Source: JBLHKE01 sp047619485
GTDB taxonomy: Bacteria > Verrucomicrobiota > Verrucomicrobiia > Verrucomicrobiales > DEV007
Assembly: GCA_047619485.1 (NCBI GenBank)
Contig: JBLHKE010000550.1
Location: forward strand, 1-5,482
Reading direction: 5' to 3'
DNA: 5,482 nucleotides
Positions 1 to 5,482 of this stretch are shown here, one piece after another. A model generated the notes under the pieces. It was not told the DNA's origin, ran no database searches, and saw only the letters and a program-made list of their open reading frames with translations. The position numbers and the translations under genes are program-made. The stretch's first letter is position 1; every line of letters begins with the position of its first letter.

Positions 1-45
1 GGGCTCAACTCAGCCAAAGGGAGCCTCCGCAGACTTCTCCCGAAG

Positions 46-60
46 AAGCCCTTAGGGCTT
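46..60. repeat. Palindrome at the left boundary of the foldback element
   Basis: Reads AAGCCC-TTA-GGGCTT, a perfect 6-base inverted repeat around TTA. Its left half plus spacer, AAGCCCTTAG (46-55), recurs in the same orientation at 206-215, at the right end of the element, so a 10-base direct repeat brackets it. Part of this is target duplication (TTA, or CTTAG depending on where the ends are set) and part is the element's own terminus. The outward AAGCCC at 46-51 looks like the end of a second, abutting element copy, but this is inference. Confidence 0.6.
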
Positions 61-211
61 GTCAGTAAATAACTCCTACAATCTGCTGGTTATTTTGGCC
101 ATCACCCGCGTTCGCTTCCAACTCAAATAGCCCGCTATAATCGCTGAAATCTGCCTTGGTGCTGGCTAAAATTCCTGCGCATCTTTGTATGACTTATTTC
201 CTGACAAGCCC
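55..211. mobile_element. MITE-like foldback element, about 157 bp, no ORF
   Basis: The left arm (55-106) and right arm (158-211) are imperfect inverted repeats. The outer 21 bases match at 19 positions (GGGCTTGTCAG, then AAATAA, then TC), and similarity continues inward with small gaps through TACAA, TGC, ATTTT, GCCA and CACC, about 43 of 52 left-arm bases by hand alignment. The central 51 bases (107-157) are unpaired. Flanking TTA (52-54 and 212-214) could be a 3-base target duplication; shifting the ends by one base gives CTTAG instead. No reading frame of note lies inside. The structure fits a non-autonomous transposon or an IS that lost its transposase. The terminus loosely resembles the G-GC-TGTC ends seen in several IS5-superfamily elements, but the family is not established. 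Loss of the flanking duplication in related strains, or further copies in the genome, would settle mobility. Confidence 0.72.
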
Positions 212-215
212 TTAG

Positions 216-563
216 CAAGACGTCACGCGACAAAACTCCAGCTTCCGTCTCACGCTGAATCGGGGATGGATCATTCCAGCACCTCTAGCGCCAATGAAGA
301 CTCAAGGGGACAGTTTCCTTAAGCAATTACTATTGCCGATCGTGGCAGATGTTGGGACTTCAGGAGTGCCGAGTCAAATAGGATAGAGAATGGATATGCC
401 GACAGGTTCGCTGCTTGAATTCTCCAACAATGGATTGACTGCGTGTTGAAAATTTGCTACAGAAATTGGAGGTAGAAGGGATCCTGCCCCACGGTTCCTT
501 CCCGAACCCTGAAATCCGAGCCAATTGCTGACCGGAGAGTAGGAGTTGTGAAAGAAAGATATC
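216..563. other. Intergenic stretch without a supportable gene
   Basis: No frame in these 348 bases shows a recognisable protein. The reverse-strand open frames here run into the kinase coding region and look like shadows. The stretch is more A+T-rich than the genes downstream. It contains a small hairpin at 304-320 (AAGGGGA, loop CAG, TTTCCTT, with two G-T pairs), a weak promoter candidate near 435-463, and a purine-rich GGAGAGTAGGAG at 534-545. It presumably holds the kinase promoter and leader. Confidence 0.5.
435..463 (+). promoter_or_regulatory. Weak sigma70-like promoter candidate upstream of the kinase
   Basis: TTGACT at 435-440 matches 5 of 6 bases of a -35 box. Seventeen bases later TACAGA (458-463) matches a -10 box poorly (3 of 6). 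It points at the kinase and would give a leader of roughly 100 bases. The weak -10 and the unknown promoter preferences of this phylum keep confidence low. Confidence 0.2.
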
Positions 564-569
564 TTGGCG

Positions 570-2573
570 ATGAAAAAGGAGATTTCTAGCAACCAGTTCG
601 AGCAGACGCCGATGGCCTTCATCGAGTGGGATTTGCAATTTAGGGTGAGCCGGTGGAATCTTGCGGCTCAAATGGTTTTCGGTTTCAGCGCTAAGGAGGC
701 TGTCGGGCAACACGCCTCGTTCATCGTTCCGGAAAAATATCGCGACCACGTGGACCAGGTGTGGGCGGCTCTGTCAAAGAACTCTGGTGGCGAACGGAGC
801 ACCAATGAGAACGTGACTAAGGAAGGCCGTCCGATCCTCTGCGAGTGGTACAACACAGTGCTAATCGACGAGCAGGGGGCGGTTACTGGCGTCGCTTCAA
901 TCGTCATGGATTTCACCGAGCGCCAGCAGGTGCGCCAATTGCTGGCCTGGGAAAAAAGCGCGCTCGAGCTAGTCAGCAGCCCGGTGTCGCTGCACTATTT
1001 GCTGGATCGGTTGGCCGAGGGGCTCGAACAACAGTTGGAGGGCGCATTCTGTTCGATCTTGCTGCTCGATGACGATGGCGTCCACCTGCGTCACGGCGCT
1101 GCCCCGAGCCTGCCGGATGCCTACAACCGTCTGATTGACGGCGTCGCGATCGGTCCGAGTGTTGGCTCGTGCGGTACGGCTGCGCACGAGAACCGCCAGG
1201 TCATCGTCACGGACATCGAGACCGACCCACTCTGGGTCGACTACCAAGAGTTGGCGCTCGGGCACGATCTGCGCGCCTGCTGGTCGACCCCGATCCACGA
1301 CAGTCACGGCAAGATCTTGGGTACGTTTGCCATCTATAGCCGGGAGCCACGTCATCCGGTAGCGGCCGAGTTCGAGCTGATCGCGCGGGCGACTTACATC
1401 ACCGGCATCGCCATCGAGCGCAAGAACACGGAGGAGGCGATGCGCGAGAGTGAGGAGAAATACCGCGCGCTCTTTGAGAATGCCGGTGATGCGATTTTCC
1501 TCATGCAGGGCGAGCAGTTCATCGATTGCAACGCCCGCACTTTGGAGGTGTTCGGCTGCGAGAGCCGCGATCAGATCGTCGGGCATCCGCCTTATGAGTT
1601 TTCACCACGCGTGCAGCCTGACGGCCGCGACTCTCTGGAGTCCGCGATGGATAAGATCAGCGGAGCCGTCTCCGGCGAGCGCCAGTTTTTCGAGTGGATG
1701 CATACGAAGCTAGATGGCACACTCTTTCCCGCGGAAGTGAGTTTGATCACGGTGGAAGTAAGGGGCAGGAAGTTGCTACAGGCTGTCGTGCGTGACATCA
1801 GCAAGCGGCGGCAGGCGGAAAACGAAATCTTGCAGCTCAACGCCGACCTCGAGCGGCGGGTCGAGCAGCGCACCAGCGAGCTGTTGGCCGCCAACAAGGA
1901 GCTCGAGGCCTTCAGCTATTCTGTCTCACACGACCTGCGGGCACCACTGCGCGCAGTCGATGGTTTCTCGCGCATTGTGGTGAAAGATTATTCTGAGAAG
2001 CTCGGTGAAGAAGGGGAGCGGATGCTCGGATTCGTCCGCAGTGGTGCCCAGCAGATGGGGCGGCTGATCGACGACTTGCTCGCCTTTTCCCGGCTTGGCC
2101 GCCACGCTCTAAACTTGGCTCCGATCGACATGCATGAGATGGCGCAGTCGATCTTCGACGAGCAGGCTTCCCTCGAGCCCGAGCGCAAATTGGCATTCGA
2201 TCTCCACGCGCTACCAGAGGCGCACGGAACGCCGCCGATGATCCGGCAGGTGTGGGTGAACCTGATCAGCAACGCGATCAAATTTACGAAAGAACGCGAG
2301 CTCGGCGAGATCGAGGTCGGCGTGCAGGAAGGTGGTGAAGCCGCGCCAACGTATTTCGTCAAGGACAACGGTGCCGGTTTCGACATGCGGTACTCTGACA
2401 AACTCTTTGGCGTCTTCCAACGCCTGCACTCGATGGAGGAGTTCGAAGGCACCGGTGTCGGGCTCGCCCTTGTCCAGCGCATCGTGCAGCGACACGGCGG
2501 GCGCGTGTGGGCGGAAGCCGAGGTCGATCGTGGCGCCACGTTTTTCTTCACTCTCTCAACCAACGAACAATGA
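570..2573 (+). CDS. Soluble PAS-GAF-PAS sensor histidine kinase
   Basis: A 667-residue histidine protein kinase, expected to autophosphorylate on histidine and pass the phosphate to a receiver. Domains in order: PAS (about 6-118), GAF (about 138-283, with SCGTAAHENRQ and ACWSTPI), PAS (about 293-413), a charged coiled coil (about 412-447, ending LAANKELEAF), HisKA (SYSVSHDLRAPLRAV, phospho-acceptor His454) and HATPase_c (N box WVNLISNAIKF with Asn568; G1 DNGAGF at 599-604; F box KLFGVFQRLH; G2 GTGVGLAL from 627). All catalytic boxes are present, so it should be active. No signal peptide or membrane segment is seen, so it is predicted cytosolic; the ligand or cofactor of the PAS and GAF domains cannot be read. 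The HisKA style is that of kinases usually paired with single-domain Rcp1-like receivers, and a remnant of one follows, overlapping by ATGA. ATG 570 is preferred; TTG 564 is in frame and also possible. The AGGAG at 541-545 is far from both (24 and 18 bases), so the start is uncertain. Confidence 0.93.
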   Translation: MKKEISSNQFEQTPMAFIEWDLQFRVSRWNLAAQMVFGFSAKEAVGQHASFIVPEKYRDHVDQVWAALSKNSGGERSTNENVTKEGRPILCEWYNTVLIDEQGAVTGVASIVMDFTERQQVRQLLAWEKSALELVSSPVSLHYLLDRLAEGLEQQLEGAFCSILLLDDDGVHLRHGAAPSLPDAYNRLIDGVAIGPSVGSCGTAAHENRQVIVTDIETDPLWVDYQELALGHDLRACWSTPIHDSHGKILGTFAIYSREPRHPVAAEFELIARATYITGIAIERKNTEEAMRESEEKYRALFENAGDAIFLMQGEQFIDCNARTLEVFGCESRDQIVGHPPYEFSPRVQPDGRDSLESAMDKISGAVSGERQFFEWMHTKLDGTLFPAEVSLITVEVRGRKLLQAVVRDISKRRQAENEILQLNADLERRVEQRTSELLAANKELEAFSYSVSHDLRAPLRAVDGFSRIVVKDYSEKLGEEGERMLGFVRSGAQQMGRLIDDLLAFSRLGRHALNLAPIDMHEMAQSIFDEQASLEPERKLAFDLHALPEAHGTPPMIRQVWVNLISNAIKFTKERELGEIEVGVQEGGEAAPTYFVKDNGAGFDMRYSDKLFGVFQRLHSMEEFEGTGVGLALVQRIVQRHGGRVWAEAEVDRGATFFFTLSTNEQ

Positions 2574-2650
2574 GCAGCCCTCGCGATATTCTCCTTGTCG
2601 AAGACAACCGCGATGGAGGCGGAGCCGACTCTAGGGACGCCAAGTATTGA
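2570..2650 (+). pseudogene. Truncated Rcp1-like response regulator (N-terminal stub)
   Basis: The ATG overlaps the kinase stop in an ATGA, the usual translational coupling of a kinase with its receiver. The frame encodes only 26 residues, beginning MSSPRDILLVEDNRD. That is the first beta strand and the Glu-Asp acidic pocket of a CheY-like receiver (family pattern ILLVEDN.DD), against a normal length of roughly 140-150 residues. The phospho-acceptor Asp and the conserved Thr/Ser and Lys are absent. Skipping one G at 2615 restores a second family-like stretch, EAEPTLGTP (2616-2642), close to the expected 'D(D)AELTLRAL', so homology continues past a probable one-base insertion. Receiver resemblance then stops and TAA/TGA codons follow. 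I infer a frameshift plus deletion of most of the gene. A sequencing error could explain the single base but not the missing ~110 residues. A functional 26-residue product is unlikely. Confidence 0.8.
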
Positions 2651-2706
2651 TGTAAACAGGAAAGGATCTGCGGAGTAATCCGACGGAGCCGAGGTGTGTG
2701 TTCTGT

Positions 2707-4239
2707 ATGAACGCATCTCGTCAATCATCTCCTCGTTTGCCACTCCCTACGAACAAAGACAAAACAACGCATACTATGGGTAGCCTCCGCCTGCTTGGGG
2801 TCGCCGCTCTGATCGCTTTCGCCTCCGCGCCTCAGGCCACCGCCCAATTCACCCCCGGTGAGGGCGGCGCGATTCCGAACCTCCCGGAGCTTCAGGAACC
2901 CGGCAGCTCCATTACCAGCCTGTGGGTGTCCCAGACGGACAGGGAAAACTATAGTTTCAGTTCCGGGAACGAGCCGATTTTGGATTTCAAATTCCACACG
3001 CCAGCTAGCTACGGTGCCACCGAATTCGATCTCCAGAAATCCCTAGATGGCATCGCCGGTTGGGAAACGCTGCATGTCACTTCCAGCGTGAATCAGGACA
3101 ACTTCAGCTTCAATCCGGGCGGAACTTTCTTTTTCCGCCTGCTGGTTCACGGAGGGGCGCGCGATGGGCAGGTTTCGAATGTGGTGGAGGGGCAGATCTC
3201 CCTGTTTCCCACCCAGTTCTCCGGTTGGGGAGGAGGGACCAACTGGATGCCCGATGCGCCCATGGCTCCTTGGGTCGGGCACGGTCTGACTGCCTATTTC
3301 AACTCCAGAAATCTCAGTGACGCCAGCCCGGTAACCGGTGGTATCAGTTTCCAGTGGTATCGCAACCATCCGCAAACCGGTGCGATGGAACCGATCCCGG
3401 GAGCCACCCAGAACACCTACACCACCACTGAGGATGACTTGGGCGGGTTCCGACTGGTCTGCCGCGGCACTGGCGATGGCCTCATTGTCGGCGGCTATGC
3501 ACAAGTGATGATGGACGCACCCGTGGTGATGTTTAACCAGACCGAGGCCTCTGCCGTTACCCGCAGCGGATTCACGCTGAACTTATACAAAAGTGTTGCC
3601 TCGTTGACCGCCGGAGATCTTAAACTCTCCTATTGGGATGGCTTGTCTGAGGTGGAACTCCCGGTCACGGCGGTCACCGCCCATGTTGGCAACGCGGTAT
3701 TCGACATCGACGTCGACGTCCCGGTCTCGGTTACAGATGCCACACTGAGCAACAGCTCCGGCGTCTGGAAAATCGGTTCCCAGTTCGGAGAAGGCGACTG
3801 GGTTCACCTGCAGCAGGATCTTATGATCACCTTCCCCGCTGTGGGTGGCACGACCTTTGAGGATTGGGCGGATGAATCCGCCATCCCGGCGGATCGGCGC
3901 GGGCCGCTGGATCGGAACGGTCCGTTGATGGTGCAAAATTTGATGGCATATGCGATGGGCTTGAATCCGATGAGCGTCACACAGGAAGACATGCCTGAAA
4001 CCGCCACCGTGGATCCGGTGGCGGGAACGATTCACCTCATCTACCGGCGCGCCAAAAACCTCAGTGACGCGACACTCACACCGAAGATATCGACCGATCT
4101 GAAACTGTGGTCGGGGGTCAATATCGTCGCGGAGACGATCCTTGAGGATGGCGGGGACTGGGAAAAGGTCGACGCTACCATCGAGTTCACCCCCGGAACG
4201 GCGGCCTTCTTTAATTTCGTCGCCGTGCAGGCACCGTAG
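2707..4239 (+). CDS. Secreted multidomain protein with Ig-like and C-terminal verrucomicrobial module
   Basis: An exported protein of about 510 residues, function unknown. The N terminus has a long polar, basic region, then a hydrophobic core (LRLLGVAALIAFA, about 28-40) and a plausible signal peptidase site near QATAQ at 43-47. Next comes a beta-rich segment, FN3-like in style, ending FFFRLLVHGGARDGQVSNVV, then an Ig-like segment (about 205-268) with the hallmark FQWYRN…IPGATQNTYTT…GGFRLVCRG. A further beta domain (about 285-360) leads to the C-terminal module: FEDW near 384, NGPLMVQNLMAYAMGLNP (404-421), YRR near 446, and STDLKLW ending near 468. This module ends many Verrucomicrobiota surface proteins; its role is not known to me. 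No catalytic motif is visible, so adhesion or surface structure is a guess. Start choice: ATG 2707 has GAGG at 2691-2694; GTG 2698 lies 9 bases after GGAG (2685-2688); ATG 2776 would give a short conventional signal peptide. The frame is intact and unrelated to the kinase upstream. Confidence 0.85.
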   Translation: MNASRQSSPRLPLPTNKDKTTHTMGSLRLLGVAALIAFASAPQATAQFTPGEGGAIPNLPELQEPGSSITSLWVSQTDRENYSFSSGNEPILDFKFHTPASYGATEFDLQKSLDGIAGWETLHVTSSVNQDNFSFNPGGTFFFRLLVHGGARDGQVSNVVEGQISLFPTQFSGWGGGTNWMPDAPMAPWVGHGLTAYFNSRNLSDASPVTGGISFQWYRNHPQTGAMEPIPGATQNTYTTTEDDLGGFRLVCRGTGDGLIVGGYAQVMMDAPVVMFNQTEASAVTRSGFTLNLYKSVASLTAGDLKLSYWDGLSEVELPVTAVTAHVGNAVFDIDVDVPVSVTDATLSNSSGVWKIGSQFGEGDWVHLQQDLMITFPAVGGTTFEDWADESAIPADRRGPLDRNGPLMVQNLMAYAMGLNPMSVTQEDMPETATVDPVAGTIHLIYRRAKNLSDATLTPKISTDLKLWSGVNIVAETILEDGGDWEKVDATIEFTPGTAAFFNFVAVQAP

Positions 4240-4280
4240 TTCCTTAACGTCTCACCAGCTTCGGAATCGTTACTCCCACC

Positions 4281-4422
4281 ATGCAATTTTTGGTCACGGG
4301 GAGCTTAGCCATTAAGGAAGCTAGATGAGGGTTCCGGAGCGACGGCCTTCGATGCGATCGGCTTCCGGCGGAATGCAATCATCACTGGAGGGATCCGCAG
4401 CGCCGGACAGCACGGCGGACCT
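4281..4422 (+). pseudogene. Frameshifted remnant of a LamG-like domain
   Basis: Frame 4324-4461 (open from 4309) reads KLDEGSGATAFDAIG just after CTA 4321, then NAIITGGIRSAGQHGG up to 4419. This is the N-terminal signature of LamG/concanavalin-like domains ('hWkLDEgsGttA.DasG…g.itg….gq.GgAl.FdG'). The missing 'HW' lies immediately upstream in another frame: CATTAAGGAAG at 4310-4320 becomes CAT TGG AAG (His-Trp-Lys) if the two A bases are removed. A short ATG frame (4281-4328) feeding in reads MQFLVTGSLAI. Thus at least two indels separate pieces that belong together. After GQHGG the rest of a ~150-200 residue LamG fold is missing, and the downstream frame takes over around 4418. The LamG assignment comes from motif memory, not a profile search. 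Confidence 0.55.
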
Positions 4423-5317
4423 GACACCGGGAGGCGCACACTGGGGGACGCCAGATGTTGACGACGTGGCCTGGTATAGCGGCACCACCGGCGTCGGCTA
4501 CGAGCGCTCGAGTAGCGGGACGTCCTACACGAGTTTGATAGGCGCGGAGAGCAACTCTGCGATCTACAACCGGCGCACCTCTGCCCTGATCCGCATCCCG
4601 TTCGAAGTCGTCCAAGCTTACAGATATTCCTCGCTGAAGCTTCGCATGAAGTATGACGACGGCTATGTCGCCTATCTCAATGGTGTCGGGATCGCCCGCC
4701 GCAATGCCCCCGCGGGCGCACCGCTCTGGAATTCTTCGGCCAACGGAAGCCATGATGATCGTGCCGCCATCGTCTTTGCGGATGTCGATGTTAGTGCCAA
4801 CCTAGCTGGATTAAGATCTGGGACGAACATCCTTGACATCCACGGGCTAAACACAGATCTCACCAGTTCGGATTTTCTCATCCTCCCCGAACTTGTTGCC
4901 GACGTCTCGGGCGCCCACATCGTCTACATCGAATGGGCTGCCGCCGAGGGGCTCAGCGGGGCAGATGCTCTTCCTGAATTTGATTTCGATCGTGACGGGA
5001 AAAGCAACCTCTTCGAGTACGCCTTCGCCTCGAGCCCGACTACCCCCGATCCCAACGAAGCCATGGCGATGATATCTGCCGATGGGCAGCACGTCGAATT
5101 GAGTTACCGCCGGCGCGCCGACTTCGTCGAGCGCGGTATCCGCTACCAGACGCAGCTATCTTTGGATCTAGGTGGCTGGGTCGAAGCCGACGCTTCCGTC
5201 ATCGACAGTTCCCCCGCGCCTGGCGGGGCAGAGATTGTCCGGGTCAGCATCCCGATGCCCGCCGGAGGAGCCAGCATTGCCTACGTGAGGATGATCGCGT
5301 GGCTCGATGCCTCCTAA
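4325..5317 (+). CDS. C-terminal fragment of a large surface protein (probably broken gene)
   Basis: The 330-codon frame has no signal peptide, and its first ~30 residues (MRVPERRPSM…) look like out-of-frame translation of the LamG remnant. Recognisable sequence begins near residue 32 (ADLTPGGAHWGTPDVDD) and runs through GTTGVGYE, SALIRIPFEV, LRMKYDDGYVAYLNG, ARRNAP, NILDIHGLN and SSDFLILPEL (about 189). This beta-sandwich domain is common in very large verrucomicrobial/planctomycetal surface proteins with LamG, lamin-tail or CotH-like parts. It passes directly into the C-terminal module (about 200-330), with a Ca-loop-like D220-x-D222-x-D224-G…N228, LFEYAFASSP, YRRR and a terminal beta segment. 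No ribosome binding site precedes ATG 4325, and in-frame stops lie just upstream (TAA 4313, TAG 4322). I infer a pseudogene whose 5' part was deleted and frameshifted; the open part is well preserved, so the decay looks recent. Expression as a cytosolic fragment cannot be excluded. Confidence 0.7.
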   Translation: MRVPERRPSMRSASGGMQSSLEGSAAPDSTADLTPGGAHWGTPDVDDVAWYSGTTGVGYERSSSGTSYTSLIGAESNSAIYNRRTSALIRIPFEVVQAYRYSSLKLRMKYDDGYVAYLNGVGIARRNAPAGAPLWNSSANGSHDDRAAIVFADVDVSANLAGLRSGTNILDIHGLNTDLTSSDFLILPELVADVSGAHIVYIEWAAAEGLSGADALPEFDFDRDGKSNLFEYAFASSPTTPDPNEAMAMISADGQHVELSYRRRADFVERGIRYQTQLSLDLGGWVEADASVIDSSPAPGGAEIVRVSIPMPAGGASIAYVRMIAWLDAS

Positions 5318-5457
5318 GATTGAGTCTGCGACGCACCCGGGCTAGACGTTGGAGCGGGACTCTACCACGTCGCCGTCTTTATTGCATTGCTAGGAGCCTG
5401 TCGGACTTAGAGGATTCGAGCAAAACGTTTTAGAATTCCGATCCAGATCCGTTTGCT

Positions 5458-5464
5458 GGGGAGG
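5458..5464 (+). promoter_or_regulatory. Strong Shine-Dalgarno sequence before ATG 5471
   Basis: GGGGAGG lies 6 bases before ATG 5471, the best ribosome binding site in the window. The other genes here have weak or badly spaced ones. It supports a real gene starting at 5471. Confidence 0.5.
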
Positions 5465-5470
5465 ATTTAA

Positions 5471-5482
5471 ATGGATTTAATG
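5471..5482 (+). CDS. Start of a partial gene, possibly a transposase
   Basis: Only four codons are visible (Met-Asp-Leu-Met) before the window ends; a second in-frame ATG is at 5480. The start is supported by GGGGAGG six bases upstream. Position just inside a putative IS end suggests a transposase, but no protein sequence is available to confirm it. Confidence 0.35.

Larger units (their letters stand above)
5394..5482 (+). mobile_element. Probable left end of an insertion sequence, continuing past the window
   Basis: GGAGCCTGTCGGACTTAG at 5394-5411 resembles the terminal inverted repeats of IS5/IS1182-type elements (GAG-CTGTC-GA pattern), preceded by CTAG at 5390-5393, which would fit a 4-base target duplication. 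About 60 bases later comes a strong ribosome binding site and an ATG, the usual spacing between IS end and transposase start. AAAACGTTTT at 5422-5431 is a perfect palindrome inside the putative end. The right end and transposase are outside the window, so this rests on resemblance and layout only. Confidence 0.4.

Noticed and set aside
360..749. Reverse-strand 129-residue open frame across the kinase start
   Set aside because: It overlaps the kinase N terminus antisense, has no recognisable domain and no ribosome binding site; its lower half covers otherwise empty DNA. Treated as a shadow frame.
969..1586. Reverse-strand 205-residue open frame
   Set aside because: Lies entirely opposite the GAF/PAS coding region of the kinase; its length is explained by GC-rich codon use on the other strand.
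1988..2743. Reverse-strand 251-residue open frame opposite the kinase catalytic domain
   Set aside because: The + strand carries all histidine kinase boxes here; the antisense frame is low-complexity Ser/Arg/Pro-rich without a domain.
3703..3722. Short GACxTC tandem-like run (GACATCGACGTCGACGTC)
   Set aside because: It simply encodes the alternating Asp/Val/Ile of a beta strand (DIDVDV) within an intact gene; no sign of a functional repeat.
3308..4075. CTCAGTGACGC occurring twice (near 3312 and 4060)
   Set aside because: Both encode NLSDA in the same protein at unrelated structural positions; short enough to be chance or codon preference.
4240..4319. TTCCTTAA (4240-4247) and TTAAGGAA (4312-4319) inverted repeat between the two secreted-type genes
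   Set aside because: Only 8 bases with a 64-base loop, no U-tract and no extension of pairing; too weak to call a terminator or element end.
5345..5383. Possible terminator GACGTTGG…CCACGTC followed by a T-containing stretch
   Set aside because: The stem needs a bulge, the loop is 12 bases and the run of T is short and displaced (CTTTATT). Not convincing as an intrinsic terminator.

Overview
The window reads as a patchwork from a Verrucomicrobiota-like bacterium. That guess rests on protein style only: two neighbouring genes encode exported or formerly exported proteins ending in the 'W…D.DGD.NL.EYA.G..P … YRR … S.DL..W' module that is abundant in Opitutae/Verrucomicrobiae secretomes, one of them next to a 'GTTGVGYE … MKYDDGYVAYLNG … SSDFLILPEL' domain typical of the large surface proteins of that phylum. 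All recognisable genes are on the + strand. Coding regions are GC-rich, while the first ~560 bases are visibly richer in A+T.

Layout. 1-563 has no protein gene I can support. It holds a ~157-base foldback element (55-211) with long imperfect terminal inverted repeats, flanked by a short direct repeat: a MITE-like, non-autonomous transposon or internally deleted IS. 570-2573 is an intact soluble hybrid-sensor histidine kinase (PAS-GAF-PAS-HisKA-HATPase_c). Its stop codon overlaps the ATG of a response-regulator gene (2570-2650), which survives only as its N-terminal beta strand and acidic pocket before frameshift and loss of the rest. 2707-4239 is an intact secreted protein with a signal peptide, an Ig-like segment and the C-terminal module. 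4281-5317 is a broken gene: scraps of a LamG-like domain lie in other reading frames upstream of, and partly overlapping, a 330-codon open frame that carries only the last domains of a larger surface protein. At 5394 a sequence resembling an IS end begins, followed by a strong ribosome binding site and an ATG running off the window, probably a transposase.

How the parts relate. The kinase and the regulator stub were once a translationally coupled two-component pair; the kinase has lost its cis partner here and would need a receiver encoded elsewhere. The two extracellular-type genes share a C-terminal module but look like independent members of a large family. Two transposon-like ends plus two eroded genes in 5.5 kb suggest a region undergoing rearrangement and gene decay. 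I saw no CRISPR array, tRNA, rRNA, convincing riboswitch or defence system, and no strong evidence for a new system.
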